DNA of 64,000 nucleotides, taken from Panacagrimonas sp. (GTDB lineage: Bacteria > Pseudomonadota > Gammaproteobacteria > Nevskiales > Nevskiaceae). The DNA is taken from positions 27,287 to 91,286 of the forward strand of contig NZ_JAJFBP010000014.1 of NCBI RefSeq assembly GCF_020697055.1, in the 5' to 3' direction. Positions 35,601 to 43,871 of this stretch are shown one piece after another (position 1 is the stretch's first letter; every line of letters begins with the position of its first letter). The position numbers were made by a program, and so were the translations under genes. A model generated the notes under the pieces. It made no database searches, was not told the DNA's origin, and saw only the letters and a list, made by a program, of their open reading frames with translations.

Positions 35601-35781
35601 GATCGCCAGCGGCGCCGGCGCGGGCGGCCGCATCGCCATTGGAACCGGCGTGATCGGCGGAATGTTCACCGCCACCGTGCTGGCGGTGTTCCTGGTGCCG
35701 GTGTTCTTCGTCGCGGTGCGTGCGATTTTCAAGGGCAAGCGCGCTGCGGACGCGGCGCCGGTGTCGACCGCCACCGGCTGA
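32647..35781 (+). CDS. RND multidrug efflux pump (HAE1 family, AcrB/MexB-like)
   Basis: This 1044-residue transporter starts [19 protein letters not shown], the classical HAE1 N-terminus. It has 12 membrane helices and two large periplasmic loops; the proton relay in TM4 is [17 protein letters not shown]. Length equals AcrB/MexB. It exports hydrophobic drugs, solvents or bile-like compounds, with the lipoprotein adaptor encoded upstream and an outer-membrane channel from elsewhere in the genome. Regulation is probably by the TetR gene at 30763. Confidence 0.95.
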   Translation: MVNFFIDRPIFAWVLAIVVMLGGAMALSQLPVAQYPSIAPPAIQITVVYPGASAETVQNTVTQVIEQQMSGIDNLMYFRSESNKDGSMTITLYFEQGTDSDIAQVQVQNKLALATPLLPLEVQQQGLRVAKSTINFLLVIGFTSVDGRMSDTDISDYVASNVRDPISRTPGVGDIELFGSQYAMRIWLDPAKLNNFALTPVDVARALQVQNVQIAAGELGGLPAVEGQRLNATIVGPQRLQSAAEFERVLLKVNADGSQVRLGDVARVALGGESYGIRTEFNGRPAAGLAIKLATGANALDTAEAIHATMDQLRPFFPQGLETVSPYDTTPFIRVSIEEVGKTLLEAFVLVFLVIFLFLQNLRATLIPTIAVPIVLLGTLGVLAVAGYSINTLTMFGMVLAIGLLVDDAIVVVENVERVMAEEGLSPRDAVRKSMRQISGALIGIALVLSAVFLPMAFFGGSTGVIYRQFSVTVVSAMTLSVAVAMLFTPSLCATLLKPHAPKPAGRQGGLFGAFNRGFARMNSRYAQSVDRLTRRRGRSLAVYAAIIVVMGLMFLRLPTSFLPDEDQGILFVQVDQPPGTAAELTQRTLNEVRDYFLEQEGEAVTGVFTVNGFSFGGRGQNSGLVFVKLKDWSERPDHDVFSMADRATQHFKKIITGEVAAFAPPAVLELGNAMGFDFELLDRANRGHDALMQARQQLLELAKKDPAINDIRANGLPDEPQYRIDIDWEKASTLGLSIADISATLGAGWGSAYVNQFIDRGRVKKVFIQGDAEARMLPQDLDRWNVRNAAGQMVPFSVFSRADWSQGSPKLERYNGMAALQFLGAPATGYSTGDAMRAMEAAMTKLPTGFGHEWTGLSYEERRSGTQAPLLYAISLLIVFLCLAALYESWSIPFAVMLVVPLGIIGTVAATLLRGLDNDVFFQVGLLTTVGLSARNAILIVEFAKDNHDQGMDLIEATVHAARQRLRPILMTSLAFICGVLPLAIASGAGAGGRIAIGTGVIGGMFTATVLAVFLVPVFFVAVRAIFKGKRAADAAPVSTATG

Positions 35782-35791
35782 GGCGATCGGA

Positions 35792-35820
35792 CGATCCTGT
35801 CCAAGTCGCGGACAGGATCG
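35792..35820. terminator. Inverted repeat between the RND pump and radical SAM genes
   Basis: A perfect 11-bp inverted repeat (CGATCCTGTCC ... GGACAGGATCG) with a 7-base loop starts 11 bases after the pump stop. No T-run follows, so it may be a Rho-dependent end point, an attenuating structure, or an operator for the radical SAM-UdgX operon 51 bases downstream. Confidence 0.5.
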
Positions 35821-35870
35821 GATCGCAAAACCGCGTTGCAATCGATGCGCTGCGCCACCATGTTCGGCGG

Positions 35871-37085
35871 ATGGATCTGGTTCGCAAGCTCGCCGTCCTC
35901 GCCGACGCCGCGAAGTACGACGCATCGTGCGCGAGCAGCGGCGGCCCGCGGCGCGACTCGCTGGGCACCGGCGGCATCGGCTCGACCGAAGGCATGGGCA
36001 TCTGCCACGCGTACGCACCCGACGGACGCTGCATCTCGCTGCTCAAGATCCTGCTGACCAATTTCTGCGTCTACGACTGTGCGTATTGCATCAACCGGCG
36101 CAGCAGCAACGTCGAGCGGGCGCGGTTCAGCGTCAACGACGTCGTGACGCTGACGCTGGATTTCTACAAGCGCAACTACATCGAAGGCCTGTTCCTGAGT
36201 TCCGGGATCATCCGCTCGCCGGACTACACGATGGAGCAGCTCGTTCTGGTTGCGCGCAAGCTGCGCGTCGATCATCGCTTCGGCGGCTACATCCATCTGA
36301 AGACCATTCCGGACGCCGCGCCCGAACTGATCGCCGACGCCGGGCGCTGGGCGGATCGCCTGTCGATCAACGTCGAGCTGCCCACCGAAAGCGGACTGAA
36401 GAAACTCGCTCCCGAGAAGAACCTGCGCGACATCCGCGCCGCCATGGGCCAGCTGCGGCTGCGCATCGACGAGACGGAGGAAGAGCCCAGGGCGCCCCGG
36501 TTTGCACCCGCCGGCCAGAGCACGCAGATGATCGTCGGTGCCGATGCCGCGAACGACCGTGACGTGCTGGAGACCAGCGACACCCTGTATCGCAACTACC
36601 GGCTGCGGCGCGTGTACTACTCGGCCTTCAGTCCGATCCCCGACGCCTCGAGCGTGCTGCCGCCGACGGCGCCGCCGCTGGTGCGCGAGCATCGGCTCTA
36701 CCAGGCCGACTGGTTGTTGCGTTTCTACGGCTTCACCGTCGAGGACATCGCGCCTGCCGATGCGCCGGACCTGCCGATGGATGTCGATCCCAAGACCGCG
36801 TGGGCGCTGCGCCATCGCGAGCAGTTTCCGGTGGACGTCAATCGCGCGGATCGCGAAACGCTGCTGCGCGTGCCCGGCCTGGGTGTGCGCAACGTCGAGC
36901 GCCTGCTGGACCTGCGTGCGCACAAGACGCTGCGCTACCAGGACCTGGTGCGCCTGCGGGTGCCGATGAAGCGCGTGGCCGCGTTCATCGTGACCGCCGA
37001 TCATCGTCCGCGCGCGGACATCGAATCGTCCGCCCTTCGTCCAAGCGTGCGCAGCGACGCGCAGGGCGACCTGTTCGGATCGTGA
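35871..37085 (+). CDS. Putative DNA modification/repair radical SAM protein
   Basis: The 404-residue enzyme has the radical SAM cluster motif CVYDCAYC (Cys66, Cys70, Cys73), a TIM-barrel body, and a C-terminal helix-hairpin-helix segment (DVNRADRETLLRVPGLGVRN, about 325-345) that suggests DNA binding. It matches the family described as 'putative DNA modification/repair radical SAM protein' linked to UDG, TIGR03916. Its reaction is not known. The next gene starts inside its stop codon (GTGA), so the two proteins are likely made together. Confidence 0.88.
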   Translation: MDLVRKLAVLADAAKYDASCASSGGPRRDSLGTGGIGSTEGMGICHAYAPDGRCISLLKILLTNFCVYDCAYCINRRSSNVERARFSVNDVVTLTLDFYKRNYIEGLFLSSGIIRSPDYTMEQLVLVARKLRVDHRFGGYIHLKTIPDAAPELIADAGRWADRLSINVELPTESGLKKLAPEKNLRDIRAAMGQLRLRIDETEEEPRAPRFAPAGQSTQMIVGADAANDRDVLETSDTLYRNYRLRRVYYSAFSPIPDASSVLPPTAPPLVREHRLYQADWLLRFYGFTVEDIAPADAPDLPMDVDPKTAWALRHREQFPVDVNRADRETLLRVPGLGVRNVERLLDLRAHKTLRYQDLVRLRVPMKRVAAFIVTADHRPRADIESSALRPSVRSDAQGDLFGS

Positions 37086-38503
37086 GGCGGGTCGGCTTCA
37101 CGCCCGGCACGGGCTACGAGGAATGGCGTGGGATCGCGCGCCGGCTGCTGCGCCAGGGCATCGCGCCCGAGGACGTCGTCTGGCAGCGCGACGCACAGGA
37201 CGATCTGCTCGCCGACGAGGCGATGCCCGCACCCGGCGAAAACGGATCTTCGGCGCGCGTGCCGCGGGAGTTTCCGGTTCTCGCCGATTCGGTGCTCGCG
37301 CATTCCGATCCGCAGGCGCCGGCGCTGGCGTATCGGCTGCTGTGGCGCCTGACGCACGGCGAGCCCGGCCTGCTGGCGCTGTCGACCGACGACGATGTCG
37401 TGCGCGCGAAGGCCTGGGAGAAGTCGGTGCACCGCGACGCGCACAAGATGAAGGCGTTCGTGCGCTTCCGCGAAGTGCGCGCTGCGGACGGCGAACCGGT
37501 CTACGTCGCGTGGTTCGAGCCCGACCACCACGTCGTGGAGCGGCTCGCCCCGTTCTTCGTCCGCCGATTCGCCGGCATGCGCTGGTCGATCCTCACGCCG
37601 TATCGCAGCGTGCACTGGGACGGGCACGAGACGCGCTTCGGACCCGGCGCGCTACGCTCGCAGGCGCCCGGTGACGATGCGCTCGAGGATCTGTGGCGGA
37701 CCTACTACGCCAGTGTCTTCAATCCGGCGCGGCTCAAGGTGAAGGCCATGACCCAGCAGATGCCGCAGAAGTACTGGAAGAACCTGCCGGAGGCGCGGCT
37801 GATTCCGCCGCTGGTACGCGAAGCGGCGCTGCGGCGCGACGCGATGGTCGAACAGGAGCTGGCGACGCCCAACCGCCGCACGCGGCCGCGCGCTGCGGTC
37901 GAGCCGCCGCCGTCCGGATCGCTGGACGAGATGCGCGCGCTGGCCAAGGACTGCCGGCGCTGCGATCTGTGGAAGCCGGCGACGCAGACGGTGTTCGGCG
38001 AAGGCCCGGCGCACGCCTCGGTCATGCTGATCGGCGAACAGCCGGGCGACCAGGAGGATCTGGCCGGCAAGCCCTTCGTCGGACCGGCGGGACGGCTGCT
38101 CGATCGCGCGCTCGCCGAGGCGGGTCTTGATCGCAGCCAGATGTACGTCACCAACACGGTCAAGCACTTCAAGTTCGAGCCGCGCGGCAAGCTGCGGTTG
38201 CACAAGCGCGCCGATGCCGCCGAGCAGCGCGCCTGCCGGCCATGGCTCGACGGGGAGATCGCGCGCGTGCAGCCGCGGCTGATCGTGTGCCTGGGGAGCA
38301 TGGCGGCCCAGGCGCTACTGGGCAGCGGCTTCCGGTTACTCCAGGAGCGCGGCACCTGGCATCAGCGCGAGGACGGCAGCCGCGTGATCGCGACGGTGCA
38401 TCCGTCCTACCTGCTGCGCCTGCCCGACGCCGAGGCGCGCGAGCAGGGGTTTGCCGCGTTCGTCGCCGACCTGCGGCGCGTGGCGACCGCGCTGAACGAC
38501 TAG
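37082..38503 (+). CDS. udgX: DUF4130-UdgX fusion: uracil-DNA binding protein
   Basis: This 473-residue fusion has an N-terminal DUF4130 domain (about 1-250, the 'putative DNA metabolism' partner of the radical SAM protein) and a C-terminal family-X uracil-DNA glycosylase-like domain (about 280-473). Visible are the iron-sulfur cysteines Cys291, Cys294, Cys385 and Cys403, motif GEQPGDQED (318-326), the loop KLRLH (370-374) and VHPS (439-442). In mycobacterial UdgX the His of KRRIH forms a covalent bond to the abasic DNA product; this His (374) is kept, but the second and fourth residues are Leu. Start GTG overlaps the upstream stop. Confidence 0.9.
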   Translation: MRRVGFTPGTGYEEWRGIARRLLRQGIAPEDVVWQRDAQDDLLADEAMPAPGENGSSARVPREFPVLADSVLAHSDPQAPALAYRLLWRLTHGEPGLLALSTDDDVVRAKAWEKSVHRDAHKMKAFVRFREVRAADGEPVYVAWFEPDHHVVERLAPFFVRRFAGMRWSILTPYRSVHWDGHETRFGPGALRSQAPGDDALEDLWRTYYASVFNPARLKVKAMTQQMPQKYWKNLPEARLIPPLVREAALRRDAMVEQELATPNRRTRPRAAVEPPPSGSLDEMRALAKDCRRCDLWKPATQTVFGEGPAHASVMLIGEQPGDQEDLAGKPFVGPAGRLLDRALAEAGLDRSQMYVTNTVKHFKFEPRGKLRLHKRADAAEQRACRPWLDGEIARVQPRLIVCLGSMAAQALLGSGFRLLQERGTWHQREDGSRVIATVHPSYLLRLPDAEAREQGFAAFVADLRRVATALND

Positions 38504-38826
38504 TCGAAGGGGTTCAGCTTGCTGAAGAAGCCCTCGCCTTCCTTCTTCTCGGCCTTTTCCTTCTTGAGGATCTCGACCCGCGCCATGTCCTCGTAGACCA
38601 CGCGCGCGTTCTGGCCGTAGAGCGCCTTGTTGGTGATCTTGGTGACCACGAACTTGTGCACCACGTCGTTCTTGGTGGTCACCTTGACGTTATCGCCCTT
38701 GTTCACGCCGGCGATGATCGACTCGGGGCTGCTGGCGTCGATGGCCTTCTTGGACGCGCAGCCGCCGACGGCGAACAGGCTCAGGGCGACGCAGACAGCA
38801 ACCAGCACTCGACGAAACGCGGACAT
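38500..38826 (-). CDS. Small predicted lipoprotein
   Basis: From ATG 38826 this 108-residue protein has a signal peptide and lipobox VGGCAS (Cys about 23). The mature part is predicted beta-rich (NVKVTTKNDVVHKFVVTKI, residue 46 onward) and ends in a Lys/Glu-rich stretch and FFSKLNPFD. I do not recognise a named family. It converges with udgX: the two stop codons overlap in the palindrome CTAG. Confidence 0.78.
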   Translation of the reverse strand: MSAFRRVLVAVCVALSLFAVGGCASKKAIDASSPESIIAGVNKGDNVKVTTKNDVVHKFVVTKITNKALYGQNARVVYEDMARVEILKKEKAEKKEGEGFFSKLNPFD

Positions 38827-38927
38827 CGGGATCTCCACAGATACTCAGGGCAAGGGATCCCGGCGACGTGGGCCGGGATTCTCGGGACCGAAACCATAGC
38901 GCGGCGGCGGCGCCTCCCGCCAGTTGC

Positions 38928-39926
38928 CTACTTGATCGGGAGCCGGGCGACGCCGGTCTCGCCGACGATCTGCAGCTGATCGGCCACCGCCACTACGCCG
39001 GACAGCGAGCCCGCCGCGGGCGGCGCACCGGTGGCGACTCCATCGGGGGCGATGTAGACGATGACGCCGTCGGCGCCCACCAGGACGGTGCGCCCGTCCG
39101 GCAGGACCGTGCCTCCGAACATCGATTGCACGCTGTCGATGTCCACCGGCGTCCAGGTGCCGGTCCGCACGTCGTCGCTGATCAGCACGTTGCCGCGCAA
39201 TCCGAACACCAGGGCGCCCTTGGCGCCGCGCGGCAGGGCGCCGAACAGCGAACCCTCGTAGGGCACGGTCAGGCGCTCCCAGGTGGTGCCGTTGTCCGCG
39301 CTGACGCCCGCCAGGCCGGTCTCGCCGACCAGGAACAGGCTGCCGTCGCCCAGACGCACGAGGCTGTTCAAATGCAGGCCGTCGTCGCGGATCGCGGGCG
39401 CCACGACCTCGGTCCAGGTGGCGCCGCCGTCGGCGGTCTGCACGAACATCCCGTACGCGCCGACGCCGTACGCGTGCTGCGCGTCCACCGCCATCACGTT
39501 GAGCAGCGGCTCGCCCTTCTCCGGCTTGAACTGCTGCAGCGTCCAGGTGTTGCCGCCGTCGACGGTGTGCAGGATCGTCGCGTCGTGGCCCACCGCCCAG
39601 CCGTTCTTGGGGTCGGCGAAGGCCACCGCGGTCAGCGTGACGTTGACCGGCACCGGCACCTGCTTCCAGGTCTTGCCGTCGGTCGACAGCAGGATGTTGC
39701 CGCGATCGCCCACCGCGACCAGCGTGTCGCCCGCGCAGGTCACGCCGAGCAGCAGGTTTTGCGCCGACAGGCGTGCGATCTCGGCGGGGCGCGGCGCGAT
39801 CGGCGCGGCCGGCGCCTCGCTGCCCGCCTCGTCCTGCGCCCACGCCGTGGGGCTGCCGATCAGCACGACCAGCGTCGCGGCGCGCAGAAGATTGCGGAGC
39901 ATCGTCGTCATGGTCCGCGCGTTCAT
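38928..39926 (-). CDS. YCF48-related (HCF136-like) beta-propeller protein, exported
   Basis: The start ATG (39926) overlaps the stop of the upstream transporter gene (ATGA). The 332-residue protein has a signal peptide ending in AWA (about 30) and repeated blades with the motif DGGNTW / DGGATW / DNGTTW and GWAVG, typical of YCF48/BNR-type beta-propellers. In plants and cyanobacteria the family helps assemble photosystem II; in heterotrophs it is commonly encoded with MMPL/RND transporters and DUF1302/DUF1329 proteins, with unknown role. Confidence 0.9.
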   Translation of the reverse strand: MNARTMTTMLRNLLRAATLVVLIGSPTAWAQDEAGSEAPAAPIAPRPAEIARLSAQNLLLGVTCAGDTLVAVGDRGNILLSTDGKTWKQVPVPVNVTLTAVAFADPKNGWAVGHDATILHTVDGGNTWTLQQFKPEKGEPLLNVMAVDAQHAYGVGAYGMFVQTADGGATWTEVVAPAIRDDGLHLNSLVRLGDGSLFLVGETGLAGVSADNGTTWERLTVPYEGSLFGALPRGAKGALVFGLRGNVLISDDVRTGTWTPVDIDSVQSMFGGTVLPDGRTVLVGADGVIVYIAPDGVATGAPPAAGSLSGVVAVADQLQIVGETGVARLPIK

Positions 39927-42538
39927 GCCGTCACCGCCGGGACTGCTTCTTCGGTCGTGCTGCCGGGCGCCGGCGGCTTGAGCAGGAACGCCGCGAACGC
40001 CGGCAGCAGGATCACCGCGGCGCCCGCGTTGGCCAGGAACATGATCGTGAGCAGGATGCCCATGTCGACCTGGAACTGCAGGCCCGACAGCAGCCACGTG
40101 CACACGCTCGCGGCCAACGCCAGGGCCGTGACGATCACCGCCTTGCCGGTCTGGTGCAGCGTCTGCTCATAGGCCTTGCGCAGCGTCATCTTGCGCTCCA
40201 TCACGCATTCCTCGAGCACGCTGTAGATGTAGATGCCGTAGTCCACGCCGATGCCGGCCGCGAACGCCGCCACCGGCAGCGTCGAGACCTTCACGCCGAT
40301 GTCGAGGAACACCATCACCGCGTAGGTGAACACCGACACCAAGGCCAGCGGCACCAGCACGCAGACCAGCCCTGCGATGCTGCGGAACGAGGCGTACACG
40401 CAGATCGCGATGCACAGGTAGAGCCAGAACAGCACCGTGCGCTCGGTCTCCTCGATCACGTCGTTGGTCGCGGCCATCACGCCGACGTTGCCGGTGGCGA
40501 GCGCGAACTTCACCGGCGAGGCCTCGCCTTCCTCGTCGATGAACTTCTGCACCGCCGCGATGACGTGGTCGATGGTCTCGGCCTTGTGGTCGGCGGTGAA
40601 CACGAACACCGGCATCGCGCTGCAGTCGGAGTTGAGCAGACCGCTGGAGGTCGGGAACTGCTGGCCCGCGAGCACCAGCGCGCCGGACTCGCGCGGCAGC
40701 ACCATGAACTTCGGATTGCCCTCCGAGAACGCGTTGTAGACGATCTTGGCGACCTGCGGCATCGACAAGGTCGACTGCACGCCGGCGGTGTTCTGCATGC
40801 GCCAGGCGAACCGGTCGATGGTTTCCATCACGCGATGGTCGATGCAGCCGTCGGCCTTGTTCTGCGCGATCACCTTGATCACGTCCACGCCGATCGAGAA
40901 TTCGCTGACGATCTTCGCGGAGTCGCGGTTGTAACGGGATTCGGGACGCAGCTCGGGCACGCCATCGTGCAGCTCGCCGATCTTGAGGTCCTTGGACACC
41001 CACTCGGCCCAGCCCCAGCTCGCCACGGAGATCACGAGCACGACGGCCGCGACGGGCTTGAGCGTGATCAGCGAGACCATGCGCCACACGGGCTCGAACG
41101 CGGCATCGCGACGTCGCTGGTGCTCGCGGAATTTTTCGGGATTGCCCAGGCGCGCGTAGCTGAGCAGGCAGGGCAGCAGAATTTTCTTGCACACGATGAC
41201 GGCGACCAGGCCGAACATCGCGTTTACCGCCATCTCCTGCACGATGCCGATCGGGATCAGAAGGATCGTGCCGAAGCCGACCACATTGGTGAGCAGCGCG
41301 GTGATGCCGGGAATCACCAGTCGCCGGTAGGTGGCGCGTGAGGCATCGAGACTGTTGAGGCCGTGGTCAGCCACCTCGTACAGCCAGAAGCTGGTGATCT
41401 GGATGCCGTGGCTGACGCTGATCGCAAGCACCAGGAACGGTACGAGGATCGCGAACGGATCCAGGCCATAGCCGAACAGATGCAGGATGCCGAGCTCCCA
41501 CACCACCGCGAGGATGCCGCAGGACAGCGGCAGCAGCGCGATCAGGCCCGAGCCGGTGTACCACCACAGGATGACCCAGACCAGGAAGATGGTGAGCGCG
41601 AAGAAGCTCACGACCTCGAACGAGGCGTTGGCGATATCGCCGACAACCTTCGCGAAGCCGACGATGTGCACGTCGATGTCGGGGTTGTAGTCCGGGTTGT
41701 CGACCTCGACCACCTCGAAGTCGCCGCCTCGCAGCGTGTGCTGTTCCTTGTCGCCGTTCTCGTTGGTGGCCGTGAACTCGACGTGCTGGAAACGGAAGTT
41801 CCACCGGCGCGGATCGGAGTAGCCGGTCTTGGCGACCTCGCCCGCCTTCAGAGGTCCGGTGTCGGCCTTGAGCTTGTACTGGAACATCTTCGGATTGATG
41901 AAACGCTGGCGCACGTCCTCGATCAGCGCCGCGGTCTTCACGTAATCGAGCTTCTGGCCGGTGACCGGGTTCTGCTCGAGCAGCTCGGAGAACACCATGG
42001 CACCGCTCATATCGTTTGCGACCAGCCGACCCAGCACCTTGGCCTTGGTCACGTTGGAACGCACCCGCGCGAGCATCTCGTCGGTCGGCGCGTAGTCGGC
42101 CGGGATGACGTTGCCGCCGTACAGGCCTTCCTCGCGAACCTCCACGTAGCGGACGTCGGGCGTGAAGATCGAGCTCACGCGCGTGCGATCCATGCCCGGC
42201 GTGAAGAACACCGCGTTGGTCAGCGACTTCAGCGTCGCCATGAACTTGGGCTCGTAGATGTCCTTGCCCGAGTCCTGGTCCTTGCGCACGAGCGCGAACA
42301 GCACGAGGTTGGCGCCGCCGAACTGCTGCTGGTACTGCTTGAACACCTGGATGTACGGGTGTCCGAGCGGAAGCTGTTTCTCGAACCCGGTGTCGAGCTT
42401 GAGCTGCGATGCCTGCCAGCCCATCAACAGCGTCATCAGGAACAGCACGATCAACGTGCGCGGCCGCCGGCCGAACACGATCGGTTCGGTCCATCGGATG
42501 AACAGCTGCGAAAATGCGCCGCGCGCGTCGCCGTGCAT
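39923..42538 (-). CDS. MMPL/RND superfamily transporter
   Basis: The 871-residue transporter has about 12 membrane helices in two six-helix halves, each preceded by a large periplasmic loop. Conserved segments include VLAISVSHGIQITSFW (first half) and AAFAAGIGVDYGIYIYSVLEE (second half), in the position of the proton-relay helix of HpnN/MMPL proteins. A strong GGGGAGGAGAAGG site precedes the ATG. Such proteins move hydrophobic lipids; the link to DUF1329 (lipid-carrier fold) and YCF48 genes supports lipid or hydrophobic compound transport across the envelope. Confidence 0.9.
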   Translation of the reverse strand: MHGDARGAFSQLFIRWTEPIVFGRRPRTLIVLFLMTLLMGWQASQLKLDTGFEKQLPLGHPYIQVFKQYQQQFGGANLVLFALVRKDQDSGKDIYEPKFMATLKSLTNAVFFTPGMDRTRVSSIFTPDVRYVEVREEGLYGGNVIPADYAPTDEMLARVRSNVTKAKVLGRLVANDMSGAMVFSELLEQNPVTGQKLDYVKTAALIEDVRQRFINPKMFQYKLKADTGPLKAGEVAKTGYSDPRRWNFRFQHVEFTATNENGDKEQHTLRGGDFEVVEVDNPDYNPDIDVHIVGFAKVVGDIANASFEVVSFFALTIFLVWVILWWYTGSGLIALLPLSCGILAVVWELGILHLFGYGLDPFAILVPFLVLAISVSHGIQITSFWLYEVADHGLNSLDASRATYRRLVIPGITALLTNVVGFGTILLIPIGIVQEMAVNAMFGLVAVIVCKKILLPCLLSYARLGNPEKFREHQRRRDAAFEPVWRMVSLITLKPVAAVVLVISVASWGWAEWVSKDLKIGELHDGVPELRPESRYNRDSAKIVSEFSIGVDVIKVIAQNKADGCIDHRVMETIDRFAWRMQNTAGVQSTLSMPQVAKIVYNAFSEGNPKFMVLPRESGALVLAGQQFPTSSGLLNSDCSAMPVFVFTADHKAETIDHVIAAVQKFIDEEGEASPVKFALATGNVGVMAATNDVIEETERTVLFWLYLCIAICVYASFRSIAGLVCVLVPLALVSVFTYAVMVFLDIGVKVSTLPVAAFAAGIGVDYGIYIYSVLEECVMERKMTLRKAYEQTLHQTGKAVIVTALALAASVCTWLLSGLQFQVDMGILLTIMFLANAGAAVILLPAFAAFLLKPPAPGSTTEEAVPAVTA

Positions 42539-42695
42539 CGCCTTCTCCTCCCCTTTTCTAATCGTTCGCGAACCGGGTCTGCGCCCTCACGCAGCCGGCA
42601 GGCTCGATGCTCGCCGCATCATGGCAGTCCACGCGTGACGGCGCACCCGGCAAATACGGCCCAGTGAGAATGGTCCTTACCGGCCCGCGATCCGC

Positions 42696-43541
42696 CTACT
42701 TGGACGCTCGCTGCTGCGCCGCCGCCGCCTCGAAGAACGAATCCTCGACGTTGAAGGTGTAGTCGTTCGGCTTGTCCTCGTTGGCTAGCGCGGTGATGAA
42801 GTAGCGGCCCGAGGTCGTGTGATAGATCACCTCGGGGATCGTGCCGGCGCCGAGTACATTGCGCAGCGAGGCGTAGTGGCCTTCCTGGAACGGGTAGAGG
42901 CCGCCGTTGGCGTCGTAGTCGTCGACGAGCACGATCTGCCAGCCGTCCTCGTCCACGTAGAAGCGGCGCCTGGCGAAGGTGTGACGCGTAGCGGGACGAA
43001 GCTCGGCTTCCACCACCCACACGCGATGCAGCGCGTATCGCGGCAGGTCCCGGTTGAAGTGCTTGGGCTTGGCCATGTCCGCATACTTCACGCTCGGCCC
43101 GCCGATCTTGTTGGAGTTGGCCGGGATGATCAGCTCCTTCTTGCCGAGCACCTCCCAGGTGTAGCGATCCAGGATGCCGTTGGACATGTCCACCTGGTCG
43201 TGGTCGTTGAACAGGCCCTCGCACACCTGGAACCAGAGCAGGCCGTCGGACTGGCCGCTGGGATCGGGCGCGCGTCCGCATCGATTCGCATCGTTGTTGA
43301 CCGCACCGACGAGCCGCTTGTCGCGTTCCTCGATGCGCATGGCGGCCCCGCCGATCAGCGTGGTGTTCGACACCACATCGACGTCCTCGCCGCCGATCTC
43401 CAGCGAGAAGGTTCGTGCGTGCGCCGGACCCGCCATGGCCAGCATCGCGAGCATCGTGAGCATCGCGAATGTCGCCGCGTGCCCTGTTCGCCCCCACACC
43501 CCACTCACCGCCGTTGCGACGGAGCCGATGCTCGATCCCAT
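42696..43541 (-). CDS. Chimeric exported protein: DUF1302-like N-terminus joined to DUF1329 C-terminus
   Basis: This 281-residue protein has a signal peptide (ends PAHA, residue 42). Residues 43-115 (FSLEIGGEDVDVVSNTTLIG, RDKRLVGAVNNDANRCG, CEGLF) look like the start of a DUF1302 outer-membrane protein. From about residue 119 it matches the C-terminal half of DUF1329 proteins (LDRYTWEVLGKKE, ALHRVWVVEAELRP, VDEDGWQIVLVDDYD), as does the full-length DUF1329 protein at 9309-10676. About 250 N-terminal DUF1329 residues and most of DUF1302 are missing. The frame is intact and a GGAGG site precedes the ATG. It probably arose by an in-frame deletion between adjacent genes. Confidence 0.78.
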   Translation of the reverse strand: MGSSIGSVATAVSGVWGRTGHAATFAMLTMLAMLAMAGPAHARTFSLEIGGEDVDVVSNTTLIGGAAMRIEERDKRLVGAVNNDANRCGRAPDPSGQSDGLLWFQVCEGLFNDHDQVDMSNGILDRYTWEVLGKKELIIPANSNKIGGPSVKYADMAKPKHFNRDLPRYALHRVWVVEAELRPATRHTFARRRFYVDEDGWQIVLVDDYDANGGLYPFQEGHYASLRNVLGAGTIPEVIYHTTSGRYFITALANEDKPNDYTFNVEDSFFEAAAAQQRASK

Positions 43542-43660
43542 GCCAATCCTCCGGTTGCACGCCGGCCCCCGTCCGAGCGCAGATCCGACTTCTCCTGGAC
43601 CGCGGCTCTTGTACCGATGGCCAGGGGTCCCGCTTTTTTCTCGTTGCTCGTCTACATCGT

Positions 43661-43690
43661 GGCGGAAGTCCCCGTCGGGGTGCCTCCGCC
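43661..43690. terminator. GC-rich hairpin downstream of the rubredoxin gene
   Basis: GGCGGA ... TCCGCC arms enclose a second CCCC/GGGG stem. It lies eight bases beyond the rubredoxin stop on the minus strand. There is no adjacent T-run on that strand, so termination is only suggested. Confidence 0.4.
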
Positions 43691-43697
43691 ATATCGA

Positions 43698-43871
43698 TCA
43701 GGTCTCGTACGGGTCGTAGTCGGACTTGGAGGCACCGCATTCCGGGCACTGCCAGTCATCCGGAATGTCCGCGAAACGCGTTCCGGGCGCGATCCCGCTA
43801 TCCGGGTCGCCGAGACGCTCGTCGTACACGTGCGAGCAGTAGCGGCAGCGAAATCGGCGGTAAGTGCTCAT
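43698..43871 (-). CDS. Rubredoxin
   Basis: This 57-residue electron carrier has the two iron-binding loops CRYC (9-12) and CPECG (42-46) that hold one Fe(SCys)4 centre, with the usual aromatic and acidic residues between ([18 protein letters not shown]). The ATG overlaps the stop of the upstream desaturase (ATGA). In alkane hydroxylases and some desaturases rubredoxin delivers electrons to the di-iron centre, so it likely serves the adjacent enzyme. Confidence 0.94.
   Translation of the reverse strand: MSTYRRFRCRYCSHVYDERLGDPDSGIAPGTRFADIPDDWQCPECGASKSDYDPYET

Noticed and set aside
29680..36018. A minus-strand open frame of about 2,100 codons opposite several genes
   Set aside because: It runs antisense to the iminopeptidase, TetR and RND pump genes, all of which have clear family motifs. 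Its product is rich in Arg, His, Asp and Gln with no domain pattern, typical of shadow frames in GC-rich DNA.
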